NCBI RefSeq assembly: GCF_029635795.1
Contig: NZ_CP114280.1
Location: 2,976,001-3,040,000 of the forward strand
Reading direction: 5' to 3'
Source of the DNA: Dickeya lacustris
Lineage (GTDB): Bacteria > Pseudomonadota > Gammaproteobacteria > Enterobacterales > Enterobacteriaceae
DNA: 64,000 nt
In this document: in pieces, positions 23,795 to 43,899 of the stretch
Layout of the letters: each line of letters starts with the position of its first letter
How positions within the stretch are numbered: position 1 is the stretch's first letter
Notes under the pieces: generated by a model
The model's input: the letters and a program-made list of their open reading frames with translations, nothing else
Database searches by the model: none
Told to the model about the DNA's origin: nothing
Program-made: the position numbers and the translations under genes

Positions 23795-24275
23795 ATGAAA
23801 GGTGATAAAAACGTCATTGCGCATTTGAATAAGCTATTGGGCAACGAATTGGTGGCGATTAACCAGTATTTTTTGCATGCCCGTATGTTTAAAAACATGG
23901 GGCCTGAAGCGTCTGAACGACCATGAATATCATGAATCGATAGATGAAATGAAGCATGCTGACCGTTATATCGAGCGAATTCTATTTTTAGAAGGCATTC
24001 CCAATCTACAAGATCTTGGCAAGCTGAACATTGGTGAGGATGTAGAGGAGATGCTGCGTTCCGATTTGGCTTTAGAATTGGAAGGTGCGAAAAGCCTTCG
24101 TGAGGCTATCGCCTATGCAGACTCGGTTCGGGATTATGTCAGCCGCGATCTCATGATTAGCGTACTGGCTGATGAGGAAGAGCACATCGATTGGCTGGAA
24201 ACTGAACTGGAACTGATTGCCCGATTAGGTATCCAGAATTACCTCCAAACGCAGTTGAAAGAAGAGGCATCATGA
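23795..24275 (+). pseudogene. bfr: Bacterioferritin gene with single-base frameshift
   Basis: The start [20 protein letters not shown] and the downstream frame ([20 protein letters not shown] onward) together make a normal ~158-residue bacterioferritin: a 24-mer haem-containing iron store with ferroxidase residues Glu18, Glu51 and His54 of the family. The frame breaks at codon 35. The sequence reads AAAAACATGGGGC where AAA AAC TGG GGC is expected, so one extra A (23897) shifts the frame and a stop follows at 23924-23935. Everything else is intact, which favours a very recent mutation or a sequencing error over decay. An AGGAG-type Shine-Dalgarno precedes the ATG. Confidence 0.9.
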
Positions 24276-24311
24276 CCGTATGTCGATTAAACCGTGAGTT
24301 TCATCTTTCGG

Positions 24312-24339
24312 TTGCTTCCTGAACAAATATACGTATAAT
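24312..24339 (+). promoter_or_regulatory. S10 operon promoter
   Basis: A -35 TTGCTT (24312-24317), 16-bp spacer and perfect -10 TATAAT (24334-24339) followed by a GC-rich discriminator (GCGCGGG). It lies ~180 bp before rpsJ, leaving room for the regulatory leader. Confidence 0.8.
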
Positions 24340-24346
24340 GCGCGGG

Positions 24347-24834
<488 letters not shown>

Positions 24835-24854
24835 TCAGGTCATTGAGCGATTGA

Positions 24855-27250
<2,396 letters not shown>

Positions 27251-27263
27251 TTTTAGAGGATAA

Positions 27264-27545
<282 letters not shown>

Positions 27546-27550
27546 GGTAG

Positions 27551-28612
<1,062 letters not shown>

Positions 28613-28625
28613 GGAGAGTCGCTGA

Positions 28626-29481
<856 letters not shown>

Positions 29482-29504
29482 TACAGTAAGCGCTCTCGAA
29501 TAAG

Positions 29505-29540
29505 ATAAACGGCTCAATACTGTTGGGCCGTTTATTTTTT
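29505..29540 (+). terminator. S10 operon terminator
   Basis: Stem AACGGCTCAA / TTGGGCCGTT with a short loop and a T-rich tail, 24 nt after rpsQ. It separates the S10 and spc operons. Confidence 0.85.
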
Positions 29541-29564
29541 CTACCCATATTGAATAAGCAGTGT

Positions 29565-29572
29565 TATAATGC
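29565..29572 (+). promoter_or_regulatory. spc operon promoter, -10 element
   Basis: TATAATGC with a GC-rich discriminator, ~80 bp before rplN and just after the S10 terminator. The placement and local sequence resemble E. coli Pspc; the -35 is not close to consensus, so only the -10 is called. Confidence 0.65.
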
Positions 29573-29640
29573 TGCGCCCTCAATTATGGGGCTTTTTTAA
29601 CGACCTGATTCTGGGTCCCATAAGTAGTAGTTGACATTAG

Positions 29641-31222
<1,582 letters not shown>

Positions 31223-31249
31223 TTGTCACCAATTGAATCACGGGAGTAA

Positions 31250-31648
<399 letters not shown>

Positions 31649-31661
31649 TCGGGAGGAAAGA

Positions 31662-32195
31662 ATGTCTCGTGTTGCAAAAGCACCCGTCGTCATTCCTGCC
31701 GGCGTAGAGGTAAAACTCAACGGTCAGGATATTTCGATTAAGGGTAAGAACGGCGAGCTGACCCGCAAAGTCAACGCTGCTGTAGAAGTTAAACAAGCTG
31801 ATAACGTGCTGACTTTCGCTCCGCGCGAAGGTTTCGCTGATGGCTGGGCTCAGGCCGGGACTACCCGCGCTCTGCTGAACAGCATGGTTATCGGTGTTAC
31901 CGAAGGCTTCACCAAAAAGCTGCAACTGGTAGGTGTAGGTTATCGTGCAGCCGTGAAAGGTAATGTGGTGAATTTGGCCCTGGGCTTCTCTCACCCGATC
32001 GATCACGAACTGCCTGCAGGTATTACTGCCGAATGTCCGTCTCAGACTGAAATCGTGCTGAAAGGCGCTGATAAACAGCTGATCGGTCAGGTAGCGGCTG
32101 ACCTGCGCGCCTACCGTCGTCCTGAGCCTTATAAAGGCAAGGGTGTTCGTTACGCCGATGAAGTCGTGCGTACCAAAGAGGCTAAGAAGAAGTAA
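31662..32195 (+). CDS. rplF: 50S ribosomal protein L6
   Basis: A 177-residue protein near the sarcin-ricin loop, ending with the conserved [16 protein letters not shown] segment. Part of the spc operon. Confidence 0.98.
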   Translation: MSRVAKAPVVIPAGVEVKLNGQDISIKGKNGELTRKVNAAVEVKQADNVLTFAPREGFADGWAQAGTTRALLNSMVIGVTEGFTKKLQLVGVGYRAAVKGNVVNLALGFSHPIDHELPAGITAECPSQTEIVLKGADKQLIGQVAADLRAYRRPEPYKGKGVRYADEVVRTKEAKKK

Positions 32196-32558
<363 letters not shown>

Positions 32559-32563
32559 GGTAG

Positions 32564-33259
<696 letters not shown>

Positions 33260-33262
33260 CAG

Positions 33263-33697
33263 ATGCGTTTGAATACTCTGTCTCCGGCCGAAGGCTCTAA
33301 ACACGCTGCAAAGCGCGTTGGTCGCGGCATCGGTTCTGGCCTCGGTAAGACGGGCGGCCGTGGTGTCAAAGGTCAGAACTCTCGTTCTGGCGGTGGCGTG
33401 CGCCGTGGTTTTGAAGGCGGTCAAATGCCTTTATACCGTCGTCTGCCGAAGTTCGGCTTCACTTCTCGCAAAGCAATGATTACAGCCGAAGTTCGTCTGT
33501 CTGATCTGGCTCGCGTTGAAGGTGATGTTGTCGATCTGAATACGCTGAAAGCTGCTAACGTCATCGGCGTTCAGATTGAATTTGCGAAAGTAATTCTGTC
33601 TGGCGAAGTTGCACGTCCGGTTACGATCCGTGGTTTGCGCGTCACTAAAGGTGCTCGTGCTGCGATCGAAGCTGCTGGCGGCAAAATTGAGGAATAA
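33263..33697 (+). CDS. rplO: 50S ribosomal protein L15
   Basis: A 144-residue late-assembly protein with the Gly/Arg-rich N-terminal extension ([18 protein letters not shown]). It lies directly upstream of secY; in E. coli sufficient rplO translation supports secY expression. Confidence 0.98.
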   Translation: MRLNTLSPAEGSKHAAKRVGRGIGSGLGKTGGRGVKGQNSRSGGGVRRGFEGGQMPLYRRLPKFGFTSRKAMITAEVRLSDLARVEGDVVDLNTLKAANVIGVQIEFAKVILSGEVARPVTIRGLRVTKGARAAIEAAGGKIEE

Positions 33698-33704
33698 GTA
33701 GCAG

Positions 33705-35036
33705 ATGGCTAAACAACCAGGATTAGATTTTCAAAGTGCTAAAGGCGGAGTTGGCGAGCTGAAGCGCAGACTGCTGTTTGTAATCGGCGCGCTAATTGTT
33801 TTCCGTATTGGCTCTTTTATTCCAATTCCTGGTATTGATGCCACTGTGCTTGCCAAATTGCTCGAACAACAGCGTGGCACCATCATTGAAATGTTTAATA
33901 TGTTCTCTGGTGGTGCACTTAGCCGTGCTTCGATTTTTGCTCTGGGTATCATGCCGTATATTTCGGCATCCATCATCATTCAATTATTGACGGTGGTTCA
34001 CCCGGCTTTAGCGGAAATAAAGAAGGAAGGGGAAGCTGGCAGACGTAAGATTAGCCAGTACACCCGTTACGGTACTTTGGTGTTAGGTATATTTCAGTCA
34101 ATCGGTATTGCTACCGGTTTACCCAATATGCCAGGAATGCAGGATCTCGTGATTAATCCCGGTTTTGCATTCTATTTCACCGCTGTTGTCAGCTTAGTCA
34201 CAGGAACTATGTTCCTGATGTGGCTAGGCGAGCAGATTACTGAACGAGGTATCGGTAACGGTATCTCGATTATAATCTTTGCTGGTATTGTTGCGGGGCT
34301 TCCGCCGGCTATTGGCCATACCATCGAGCAAGCGCGGCAAGGCGATCTGCACTTCCTCCTGTTGCTGTTGGTTGCAGTGCTGGTATTCGCGGTGACTTTC
34401 TTTGTGGTGTTTATCGAACGTGGTCAACGTCGTATTGTCGTTAATTACGCTAAACGTCAGCAAGGGCGTCGCGTGTATGCTGCTCAGAGCACACATTTGC
34501 CGTTAAAAGTGAACATGGCAGGGGTTATCCCAGCTATTTTTGCTTCTAGCATAATATTGTTCCCGGCGACGATTGCATCGTGGTTTGGGGGCGGTACAGG
34601 CTGGAGCTGGTTAACGACTATTTCGTTGTATTTACAACCAGGTCAGCCGCTTTATGTGTTACTCTATGCATCTGCAATCATCTTCTTCTGTTTCTTCTAT
34701 ACAGCGTTGGTATTTAACCCGCGTGAAACAGCAGATAACCTGAAGAAGTCCGGTGCATTCGTGCCAGGAATTCGTCCGGGAGAACAAACGGCAAAATATA
34801 TTGATAAAGTAATGACGCGCCTGACCTTGGTTGGTGCGATGTATATTACTTTTATCTGCCTCATCCCGGAGTTCATGCGTGACGCAATGAAAGTGCCGTT
34901 CTACTTCGGTGGTACGTCACTGTTGATCGTTGTTGTTGTGATCATGGACTTTATGGCTCAAGTGCAAACGCTATTGATGTCGAGTCAATATGAGTCTGCA
35001 TTGAAGAAGGCAAATCTGAAAGGCTATAGTCGCTAA
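33705..35036 (+). CDS. secY: Protein translocase channel SecY
   Basis: A 443-residue inner-membrane protein with ten transmembrane helices that forms the Sec channel with SecE and SecG. Family signatures include [19 protein letters not shown] and [14 protein letters not shown]. It follows rplO after 7 nt, as in E. coli. Confidence 0.98.
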   Translation: MAKQPGLDFQSAKGGVGELKRRLLFVIGALIVFRIGSFIPIPGIDATVLAKLLEQQRGTIIEMFNMFSGGALSRASIFALGIMPYISASIIIQLLTVVHPALAEIKKEGEAGRRKISQYTRYGTLVLGIFQSIGIATGLPNMPGMQDLVINPGFAFYFTAVVSLVTGTMFLMWLGEQITERGIGNGISIIIFAGIVAGLPPAIGHTIEQARQGDLHFLLLLLVAVLVFAVTFFVVFIERGQRRIVVNYAKRQQGRRVYAAQSTHLPLKVNMAGVIPAIFASSIILFPATIASWFGGGTGWSWLTTISLYLQPGQPLYVLLYASAIIFFCFFYTALVFNPRETADNLKKSGAFVPGIRPGEQTAKYIDKVMTRLTLVGAMYITFICLIPEFMRDAMKVPFYFGGTSLLIVVVVIMDFMAQVQTLLMSSQYESALKKANLKGYSR

Positions 35037-35040
35037 TTAG

Positions 35041-35187
<147 letters not shown>

Positions 35188-35217
35188 TTATCTCGCATAT
35201 TTTTCTTGCAAAGTTGG

Positions 35218-35250
35218 ATTGAGCTGGCTAGATTAGCCAGCCAATCTTTT
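35218..35250 (+). terminator. Terminator after rpmJ
   Basis: Stem CTGGCTA / TAGCCAG around 35224-35240 followed by CCAATCTTTT. It lies between the spc and alpha operons; the T run is modest, so read-through is plausible. Confidence 0.7.
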
Positions 35251-35360
35251 GTATGTAACTGCAATATCATTTGAGTATCCTGAAAACGGGCTTTTCAGTA
35301 TGGTATTGCTTTATAAAAATTGTAGGAGTGCATAGTGGCCCGTATAGCAGGCATTAACAT
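35250..35360 (+). promoter_or_regulatory. Alpha operon leader (S4-binding pseudoknot)
   Basis: The hairpin CTGAAAACGGGCTTTTCAG (35280-35298), the following AGTATGG and the AGGAGTGCATAGTG start region closely match the E. coli alpha-operon mRNA leader, whose pseudoknot binds S4 and traps the ribosome at rpsM. The core hairpin is identical in form. Confidence 0.85.
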
Positions 35361-35691
35361 TCCTGATCATAAACATACCGTTATCGCATTAACTTCGATC
35401 TACGGTATCGGCAAGACTCGTTCTAAGGCTATTTGTGCTGAAACGGGTATCGCTGAAGATGTTAAGATCAGTGAGCTGTCTGAAGAACAAATTGATCAGC
35501 TGCGTGATGCAGTTGGTAAATTCGTTGTTGAAGGTGATCTGCGTCGTGAAATCACCCTGAGCATCAAGCGTCTGATGGATCTTGGTACTTATCGTGGTTT
35601 GCGTCACCGTCGTGGTCTGCCGGTACGCGGTCAGCGTACTAAGACTAACGCACGTACCCGTAAGGGTCCGCGCAAACCGATCAAGAAATAA
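35335..35691 (+). CDS. rpsM: 30S ribosomal protein S13
   Basis: A 118-residue 30S head protein with a GTG start, which is part of the S4-regulated leader as in E. coli. Ends with a basic tail (GPRKPIKK). First gene of the alpha operon. Confidence 0.98.
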   Translation: MARIAGINIPDHKHTVIALTSIYGIGKTRSKAICAETGIAEDVKISELSEEQIDQLRDAVGKFVVEGDLRREITLSIKRLMDLGTYRGLRHRRGLPVRGQRTKTNARTRKGPRKPIKK

Positions 35692-35704
35692 TCGGGGTGA
35701 TTGA

Positions 35705-36097
<393 letters not shown>

Positions 36098-36109
36098 CGC
36101 CGCTTTTAG

Positions 36110-36748
<639 letters not shown>

Positions 36749-36773
36749 AGCTTAGTACCAAAGAGAGGACACA

Positions 36774-37763
36774 ATGCAGGGTTCTGTGACAGAGTTTCTA
36801 AAACCGCGCCTGGTAGATATCGAGCAAGTCAGTTCGACGCACGCCAAGGTGACCCTTGAGCCGTTAGAGCGGGGCTTCGGCCATACTCTTGGTAACGCAC
36901 TGCGCCGTATTCTGCTTTCATCCATGCCTGGTTGCGCGGTGACCGAGGTTGAGATTGATGGTGTACTGCACGAGTACAGCACCAAAGAAGGCGTACAGGA
37001 AGATATCCTGGAAATCCTGCTCAACCTGAAAGGGCTGGCGGTGAGAGTTCAAGGCAAAGATGAAGTTATTCTTACCCTGAATAAATCTGGCATTGGCCCT
37101 GTGACTGCAGCCGACATCACCCATGATGGTGATGTCGAAATCGTCAAGCCACAGCATGTAATCTGCCATCTGACCGATGAGAACGCATCTATCAATATGC
37201 GTATTAAAGTTCAGCGTGGTCGTGGTTATGTGCCGGCGTCTGCCCGTATACATACGGAAGAAGATGAGCGCCCGATTGGTCGCCTGTTAGTGGACGCATG
37301 CTACAGCCCTGTTGAGCGTATCGCTTACAATGTTGAAGCAGCGCGTGTTGAACAGCGTACTGACCTGGACAAGCTGGTCATCGAAATGGAAACCAATGGC
37401 ACGATCGATCCTGAAGAGGCGATCCGCCGTGCGGCGACTATTCTGGCCGAACAACTGGAAGCTTTTGTTGATTTACGTGATGTACGTCAGCCAGAAGTGA
37501 AAGAAGAAAAACCAGAATTCGATCCGATCCTGCTGCGCCCTGTTGACGATCTTGAATTGACTGTCCGCTCTGCTAACTGTCTTAAGGCAGAAGCTATCCA
37601 CTACATCGGTGATCTGGTACAGCGTACCGAGGTTGAATTGCTTAAAACGCCTAACCTGGGTAAAAAATCTCTTACTGAGATTAAAGACGTGCTGGCTTCG
37701 CGTGGTTTGTCTCTGGGCATGCGCCTGGAAAACTGGCCACCTGCAAGCATTGCCGATGAGTAA
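36774..37763 (+). CDS. rpoA: RNA polymerase alpha subunit
   Basis: A 329-residue subunit. The N-terminal domain (1-~235) dimerises and nucleates assembly of polymerase; the C-terminal domain (~249-329) binds UP elements and activators through the [10 protein letters not shown] helix. Length equals E. coli alpha. Lies between rpsD and rplQ. Confidence 0.98.
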
Positions 37764-37779
37764 CCAGATCACAGGTTAA

Positions 37780-38196
<417 letters not shown>

Positions 38197-38208
38197 TCTG
38201 CACTAGCG

Positions 38209-38237
38209 TAAAAAAGCCGGGGAAACCCGGTTTTTTT
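38209..38237 (+). terminator. Alpha operon terminator
   Basis: Stem with CCGGG / CCCGG and flanking A6 / T7 arms, loop GAAA, 13 nt after rplQ. Confidence 0.9.
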
Positions 38238-38324
38238 ACGTCCTTATTTTAGCCCTCCACTCGCTGTTCGAGCGCTTTTCAAGCTATTATCATGTGAACA
38301 AAATCTCCGGTATGGGGTTGTGTT

Positions 38325-38711
38325 ATGTTTCCGATTGATGAATGGGCTGAACGTTATATTCTTGAAGCACAACAGCGTGGAGAATTAGATAATCTGTCGG
38401 GAAGTGGTAAGCCTCTTCGATTAGAGGATAATAGTGCGGTGCCTGCTGAATTACGTGGTATATATCACCTGATGAAAAATGCAGGTTTTCTGCCAGCAGA
38501 GCTGTCAGGTCGTAAAGAAGCATTGATGATTGCTGACTTATTACATGCAACAAGCCCGGCATCAGAAGAGCATGTAGAGTTATCCAGAAAATTGAGATCG
38601 TTAGCATTACGATTACAATTGTCAGGAATAAATACGGATTTTCTGAATAACGTTTATCAGTACGCCTTGAATGATGGGTATAATAAGTCTGATAATACAC
38701 CTGGGGTATAA
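38325..38711 (+). CDS. yhdN: DUF1992 / YhdN family protein
   Basis: A 128-residue cytosolic protein beginning MFPIDEWAERYILEAQQRGELDNLSGSG, the hallmark of DUF1992 (a domain also found in DnaJ C28-type proteins). Function is unknown. In E. coli zntR follows this gene; here the next gene is arfA. Confidence 0.92.
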   Translation: MFPIDEWAERYILEAQQRGELDNLSGSGKPLRLEDNSAVPAELRGIYHLMKNAGFLPAELSGRKEALMIADLLHATSPASEEHVELSRKLRSLALRLQLSGINTDFLNNVYQYALNDGYNKSDNTPGV

Positions 38712-38771
38712 CTATAGTATTAGGTTTGTATAATTGCAGGTAATGTTGAAATTAACCAATGAGGCAGATAT

Positions 38772-38999
38772 ATGTCGAAATATCGTCATACTAAAGGAAA
38801 AATAACTGATAATGCGCTTGAAGCTTTGCTCCATGATCCACTGTTTCGTCAGCGTATAGAACAGAATATGAAAGGAAAAGGCAGTTATCGCCGTAAAGAA
38901 AAACACAAAAATACATCAGCACGTAACGGCTGGGAGGCCAGTGATAAGAATGCCATTTTTATCACTGGCCTTTTAGTTTGTTGTCCGGTTTTTGAGTAA
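38772..38999 (+). CDS. arfA: Alternative ribosome-rescue factor ArfA
   Basis: A 75-codon frame beginning [28 protein letters not shown], with the KGKGSYRRK basic stretch. ArfA recruits RF2 to ribosomes stalled on mRNAs without a stop codon when trans-translation fails. A strong hairpin starts near codon 55, so the mRNA should end inside the frame, as in E. coli. The encoded product is then a truncated, active form of roughly 55-65 residues made from a non-stop mRNA, normally removed by tmRNA. Confidence 0.92.
   Translation: MSKYRHTKGKITDNALEALLHDPLFRQRIEQNMKGKGSYRRKEKHKNTSARNGWEASDKNAIFITGLLVCCPVFE
38936..38974 (+). terminator. Hairpin/terminator inside arfA
   Basis: A perfect 12-bp stem (GGCCAGTGATAA 38936-38947 with its complement 38959-38970) and an 11-nt loop, followed by TTTT. 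It lies within the arfA frame. In E. coli the equivalent structure is cut by RNase III and acts as a terminator, creating the non-stop mRNA that couples ArfA to tmRNA activity. Confidence 0.85.
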
Positions 39000-39425
39000 T
39001 TATCCATTACCTGACGGCTTTGTAGCGCTCTCTTTGAGTAAATCCCGAATCTCTGCTAATAACTTTCCTTCCGGCGTAAGCTTTGGTGTTGCATCAGGCT
39101 CTACCTGCTGTGCGCGGCGTAGCTTGTTCATGATTTTGATAGCCATAAAAATGGCGAATGTAACGATGATAAAATCAAAGACACTCTGAAGAAATGCACC
39201 ATAGTTGATGCTGACGGCGGCGATATTATCGTGAGCCTCTCGTAATACCCAATGAAACTGTTTGAAATCGACTCCGCCAATAAGCAACCCTAATGGCGGC
39301 ATAATGATATCTGAAACCAGCGACGAGACGATTTTACTGAAGGCTGCGCCAATAATGACACCGACAGCAAGATCAACAACGTTGCCTCGCATAGCAAATT
39401 CACGAAATTCTTTTATCACACTCAT
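39000..39425 (-). CDS. mscL: Large-conductance mechanosensitive channel MscL
   Basis: A 141-residue inner-membrane protein forming a pentameric tension-gated emergency valve. The N-terminal amphipathic helix ([17 protein letters not shown]) and TM1 ([19 protein letters not shown]) match E. coli MscL. Its stop abuts the convergent arfA stop. Confidence 0.97.
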   Translation of the reverse strand: MSVIKEFREFAMRGNVVDLAVGVIIGAAFSKIVSSLVSDIIMPPLGLLIGGVDFKQFHWVLREAHDNIAAVSINYGAFLQSVFDFIIVTFAIFMAIKIMNKLRRAQQVEPDATPKLTPEGKLLAEIRDLLKESATKPSGNG

Positions 39426-39527
39426 GGCTTATTCTCCCGCTATCCACTTTATAAAGCGTAACAAGTGAGGGGAAAATTGCCATAAGAGATATCCATAAGG
39501 CGTGGATCACGCCTATGGTATGTGGCG

Positions 39528-40904
39528 TTATAAAAAGAAAGGGCTTGGCTGGAATAAACGTTCGACGTCGGAAATGTATTTTTTGTCAGTTAAAAACATA
39601 ATAACGTGGTCGCCTTGTTCTATCTGTAGATTGTTATTGGCGATAATGACATCGTCACCGCGTACAATCGCACCGATGATGGTACCCGGCGGTAGTTTAA
39701 TATCCGCCACCATGCGACCAACTACTTTTGATGTGCCTTCATCGCCATGAGCAATCGCCTCAATCGCTTCTGCAACACCGCGCCGCAGCGATGACACGCT
39801 GACAATATCCGCCTTTCTCACATGGCCTAACAGCGCGGAAATGGTCGCTTGCTGTGGAGAGATGGCGACATCAATAACGCTTCCCTGTACAAGATCGACA
39901 TAGGCGCGACGTTGAATCAGTACCATCGCTTTCTTGGCACCCATGCGTTTAGCGAGCATGGCTGACATGATATTAGCTTCATCATCATTGGTAATGGCGA
40001 TAAATACATCGACCTGCTCAACGTGCTCTTGAGTCAGCAGTTCCTGGTCGGATGCATCACCATGAAAGACGATGGTATGTTGTAGCCTTTCTGCCAGCTC
40101 TGCGGCACGCTGGGCATCACGCTCGATGAGCTTAACACTGTAATCTTTTTCCAGCTTACGGGCCAACCCGGCACCGACGTTGCCTCCGCCGACAATCATG
40201 ATGCGTTTATACGGTTTTTCTAGCCGCTGCATTTCACTCATCACTGCGCGAATATGCTGTGAAGCGGCGATAAAGAATACTTCGTCACCGGCCTCAATGA
40301 CCGTCGATCCCTGTGGGCGAATGGGGCGGTCGTGGCGGAAGATGGCCGCAACCCGGGTTTCGATATGCGGCATGTGATCACGCATGGTAGAGATGGCATT
40401 ACCCACAAGCGGGCCACCGTAATACGCATTTACCGCCGCAATACTGACTTTTCCTTGGGCAAAATTGACAACCTGAAGAGCGCCGGGATATTCAATCAAT
40501 TTATAAATATTATCGATGACTAACTGTTCGGGTGAAATCAGGTGATCGATAGGGACGGCTTCCGCATTAAATAACAATCCTGACTCACGAATGTATTCAG
40601 CTGAACGAATACGCGCGATACGGTTGGGAGTGTTAAACAGCGTATAAGCAACCTGACAAGCAATCATGTTTGTTTCATCAGCATTAGTGACAGCGATCAG
40701 CATATCGGCGTCTTCCGCACCAGCTTCGCGTAATACGCGTGGGTGGGAGGCATAACCTGTAACAACACGTAGATCGAATTTATCCTGCAGCTGACGTAAT
40801 CGGGTTGTGTTGGTGTCAACAACCGTGATGTCATTATTTTCGCCTGACAGATTCTCCGCCAGCGTTCCGCCAACCTGACCTGCACCAAGAATGATTATCT
40901 TCAT
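39528..40904 (-). CDS. trkA: Trk potassium uptake regulator TrkA
   Basis: A 458-residue peripheral membrane protein that binds NAD(H) and gates TrkH/TrkG potassium uptake. Two RCK repeats are present, with dinucleotide motifs LGAGQVGG (residues 5-12) and VGGGNVGAG (~238-246), each followed by a TrkA-C domain. Start at 40904 (MKIIILGAG) matches E. coli; the frame extends 14 codons upstream. Last gene of def-fmt-rsmB-trkA. Confidence 0.97.
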   Translation of the reverse strand: MKIIILGAGQVGGTLAENLSGENNDITVVDTNTTRLRQLQDKFDLRVVTGYASHPRVLREAGAEDADMLIAVTNADETNMIACQVAYTLFNTPNRIARIRSAEYIRESGLLFNAEAVPIDHLISPEQLVIDNIYKLIEYPGALQVVNFAQGKVSIAAVNAYYGGPLVGNAISTMRDHMPHIETRVAAIFRHDRPIRPQGSTVIEAGDEVFFIAASQHIRAVMSEMQRLEKPYKRIMIVGGGNVGAGLARKLEKDYSVKLIERDAQRAAELAERLQHTIVFHGDASDQELLTQEHVEQVDVFIAITNDDEANIMSAMLAKRMGAKKAMVLIQRRAYVDLVQGSVIDVAISPQQATISALLGHVRKADIVSVSSLRRGVAEAIEAIAHGDEGTSKVVGRMVADIKLPPGTIIGAIVRGDDVIIANNNLQIEQGDHVIMFLTDKKYISDVERLFQPSPFFL

Positions 40905-40946
40905 TGTAATCTCTGCTGTATTTATCTCTGTCGAGAAGACTGACAA

Positions 40947-42239
40947 TTACGAGGTTTTTACCAGCTTCGCATAAAAGAAACCATCACCATCCAGAGCAGA
41001 TGGCAGATTTTGAATTCCAGGACGAGAAGTATTGCCTGTGTCACGTAGTGAGGCATCGGCATGGCGTTGCAGAAATGACGTTATCTGCTGCTGATTTTCT
41101 TCCGGCAGAATCGAACACGTTGCATAGACAAGTGTTCCCCCTTTTTTCAGATGCGGCCAGATAGCTTCCAAAATGGCCTGTTGCAGTGCTGATAATTCAT
41201 TGATGTCGCTATCCCGGCGTAACCATTTAATATCCGGGTGCCTTCTAATAACCCCTGTTGCCGAACAAGGTGCATCCAGCAGAATGCGGTCGAACTGTTT
41301 GTCACCACACCACAATGATGGTGTTCTGCCGTCACCGCATTTTACGTCTGCATGCTGATTCAGACGTTGCAGATTCTCATACACTCGCTTCAAGCGTTGT
41401 TCATCAACATCAACGGCCATAACACGCGCCTGTGGCGCAGCTTCGAGTATATGGGTCGTTTTCCCGCCCGGTGCGGCACAGAGATCAAGAATATCTTCGC
41501 CATTTTGCGGTGCTAGCCAGTGGACACACCCTTGTGCAGAAGCATCCTGCACCGTGACCCATCCTTGCGCGAATCCCGGTAACTGATTAACAGCGCAAGG
41601 TGTTTCAAGATTAATTGCATCAGCATAGCGGTTATGCGGATGAGCATTGATGCCTTGCTCTTGCAACAACGCAAGATAAGTCTCGCGTGTATGGTGTAGC
41701 CGGTTGACCCTGAGCCACATTGGCGGATGTTGGTTGTTTGCCACAACGAGCTGTTCCCACTGGTCTGGATAAGCGGCTTTCAGACGCAACAGCAACCAGT
41801 CGGGATGTGAATAATAGGCTGGCGTATTTCGCACTCGTGACGTCAATTCCTCTTGCTGACGTTGGAATTGACGCAGGACACCATTAATCAGGCCTTTTAA
41901 TTGAGGACGCTTGAGGGCAACGGCGCCATTCACCGTTTCCGCCAGTGCAGCATGAGCGGGAATGCGAGTGTATGTGAGTTGATAGAGGCCGACCATAAGC
42001 AGGTAATGGAGGTTCTTTTGCTTACCAGTCAACGGTTTAGCCATCAATTGATGAATGTACCACTCCAGTTCTGACAGTACACGTAATACGCCAAAACAGA
42101 TCTCCTGAAGTAACGCTCTATCCTTGTCACTGATATCACGCTGAAGAGCAGGGAGGATATGGCTAAGAGATTGACCTTGTTCAACGACCTGGACAAGGGC
42201 GTTAGCAGCGATACTGCGAAGATTGTAGGTGCTTTTCAT
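40947..42239 (-). CDS. rsmB: 16S rRNA m5C967 methyltransferase RsmB
   Basis: A 430-residue SAM-dependent methyltransferase. An N-terminal NusB-like RNA-binding domain (~1-140) is followed by the catalytic domain with AAPGGKT (SAM), DAPCSATG and the catalytic cysteine in [11 protein letters not shown]. Start at 42239 (MKSTYNLRS) is chosen by homology; the frame extends 30 codons upstream. It lies between fmt and trkA. Confidence 0.96.
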   Translation of the reverse strand: MKSTYNLRSIAANALVQVVEQGQSLSHILPALQRDISDKDRALLQEICFGVLRVLSELEWYIHQLMAKPLTGKQKNLHYLLMVGLYQLTYTRIPAHAALAETVNGAVALKRPQLKGLINGVLRQFQRQQEELTSRVRNTPAYYSHPDWLLLRLKAAYPDQWEQLVVANNQHPPMWLRVNRLHHTRETYLALLQEQGINAHPHNRYADAINLETPCAVNQLPGFAQGWVTVQDASAQGCVHWLAPQNGEDILDLCAAPGGKTTHILEAAPQARVMAVDVDEQRLKRVYENLQRLNQHADVKCGDGRTPSLWCGDKQFDRILLDAPCSATGVIRRHPDIKWLRRDSDINELSALQQAILEAIWPHLKKGGTLVYATCSILPEENQQQITSFLQRHADASLRDTGNTSRPGIQNLPSALDGDGFFYAKLVKTS

Positions 42240-42298
42240 GAAATTTTGGCTGGTAGATGAATATAGAGGTACCGACAAGTCTTGTCGGTACCGTAGTG

Positions 42299-43240
42299 TT
42301 AGGCCAGTACGAGGCCTGGAGTGAACCATTCGCGGCGAGAGTTTAATAAATCTTGTGCCGGCATCGCTTTTTTGCCCGATGGCTGCAATATTTGCATATT
42401 TAATATGCCATCAATAGTAGCAACCTGGATGCCGTTTTTATCCGCTCGAAGTAGGGTTCCCGGTGACGGTAGATTTGTAGCCGCGATGGCTTGCGCTTGC
42501 CACACTTTGACCGGCTGGTCTTCTACAGTGAAATAGCTGACGGGCCAGGGGTTGAATGCGCGTATACACCGCTCCAACTGTTCGGCTGATAAGTGCCAGT
42601 TGAGACGCGCTTCTTCCTTGCTGAGTTTTTCTGCGTAAGTTGCTAATTCATTGTCCTGCGGCTCGGCGACAGCAGTGTTGGCAGATAACTGTGAAAGCGT
42701 GGCCAATAGTCCCTGCGGCCCCAGTTTTGCCAGTGTGTCATAGAGTGAGGCACTGGTGTCATCAGGTAAAATCGGGCAGGTCACTTTATGCAGCATAGCT
42801 CCGGTATCAAGGCCGGCATCCATTTGCATAATAGTGACGCCGGTCTGACTATCGCCCGCCCAAAGAGCACGTTGTATTGGCGCAGCGCCACGCCAGCGTG
42901 GCAACAGTGAACCATGGACATTAATGCATCCTAGCCGTGGCATGTCCAAAACGGCCTGAGGCAAAATCAACCCGTAGGCAACCACCACCATGATATCTGC
43001 ATTGAGGTCGGCAACGCTTTGCTGGTTCTCCGTCGGACGTAAAGACGTCGGTTGAAAAACAGGAATATCATGTTGTTGAGCGAGCAGCTTTACTGGGCTG
43101 GGTGTCAGCTTATTGCCGCGCCCGGCAGGACGGTCTGGCTGGGTAAATACGCCAACGACGCTGTGTTCTGATGATAACAACGCCTCAAGATGTTGAGCGG
43201 CAAAATCTGGCGTTCCTGCAAAAATAATACGTAATGACAC
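42299..43240 (-). CDS. fmt: Methionyl-tRNA formyltransferase
   Basis: A 313-residue enzyme that formylates initiator Met-tRNA with 10-formyl-THF. Motifs: [10 protein letters not shown] (N-terminus), [16 protein letters not shown] with the catalytic Asn/His/Asp set, and a C-terminal tRNA-binding domain. I assign a GTG start at 43240, with AGGAGAG upstream and the SLRIIFAGT sequence matching E. coli. An upstream ATG at 43273 would add 11 residues unlike the family. Confidence 0.96.
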   Translation of the reverse strand: MSLRIIFAGTPDFAAQHLEALLSSEHSVVGVFTQPDRPAGRGNKLTPSPVKLLAQQHDIPVFQPTSLRPTENQQSVADLNADIMVVVAYGLILPQAVLDMPRLGCINVHGSLLPRWRGAAPIQRALWAGDSQTGVTIMQMDAGLDTGAMLHKVTCPILPDDTSASLYDTLAKLGPQGLLATLSQLSANTAVAEPQDNELATYAEKLSKEEARLNWHLSAEQLERCIRAFNPWPVSYFTVEDQPVKVWQAQAIAATNLPSPGTLLRADKNGIQVATIDGILNMQILQPSGKKAMPAQDLLNSRREWFTPGLVLA

Positions 43241-43277
43241 GAGCTCTCCTGCCCAGAGATAGGTTGACGACAATGAA

Positions 43278-43787
43278 TTATGCCCGGCTGTTTAGCCTGG
43301 CTAATTTTTCCAGTTTTTGCCGAATACGTTGACGCTTCATTGGCGATAAGTAATCAACAAACAGCTTGCCAACCAGATGATCCATTTCGTGCTGGATACA
43401 AATAGCCAACAATCCCTCTGCTTGCAGCTCAAACGGCTTACCTTCACGGTCAAGGGCGCGCACCTTGATACTTTCCGCACGCGGAACTAATGCGCGGGTC
43501 TCAGGAATGGAAAGACAGCCCTCTTCAATACCGGTATCGCCAGATTTTTCGAGCAGTTCAGGGTTAATCAGTACCAGCTGCTGATCGCGCTCTTCTGATA
43601 CATCAATCACGATAATCTGCTGATGCACATCAACCTGGGTAGCGGCAAGGCCAATCCCTTCTTCCGCATACATTGTCTCGAACATATCGTCCACAATGCG
43701 CTGGATCTCTGCATCAACTTCTCTTACTGGCTTTGCCTGAATGCGAAGCCGTTCGTCTGGAAAATGTAATACTTGCAAGACTGACAT
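43278..43787 (-). CDS. def: Peptide deformylase
   Basis: A 169-residue metalloenzyme that removes the formyl group from nascent proteins. The three motifs are intact: GIGLAATQ (45-52), EGCLS (88-92) and HEMDH, giving one Cys and two His metal ligands. First gene of def-fmt-rsmB-trkA and divergent from dprA. Confidence 0.97.
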   Translation of the reverse strand: MSVLQVLHFPDERLRIQAKPVREVDAEIQRIVDDMFETMYAEEGIGLAATQVDVHQQIIVIDVSEERDQQLVLINPELLEKSGDTGIEEGCLSIPETRALVPRAESIKVRALDREGKPFELQAEGLLAICIQHEMDHLVGKLFVDYLSPMKRQRIRQKLEKLARLNSRA

Positions 43788-43899
43788 AGGTTTTTAGATC
43801 TGTATTCAGGTGGTTAAAAGGCTCCAGCGTTTATTGTAGACATTTCCGCCGGTGATTGACAGCATCGTGACCTAGGTCAAAACAGCGCGTGGGGGCGTT

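Noticed and set aside
23890..23910. Programmed frameshift in bfr
   Set aside because: A five-A run is present, but bfr is not known to be recoded and the shift removes most of the protein; error or recent mutation is simpler.
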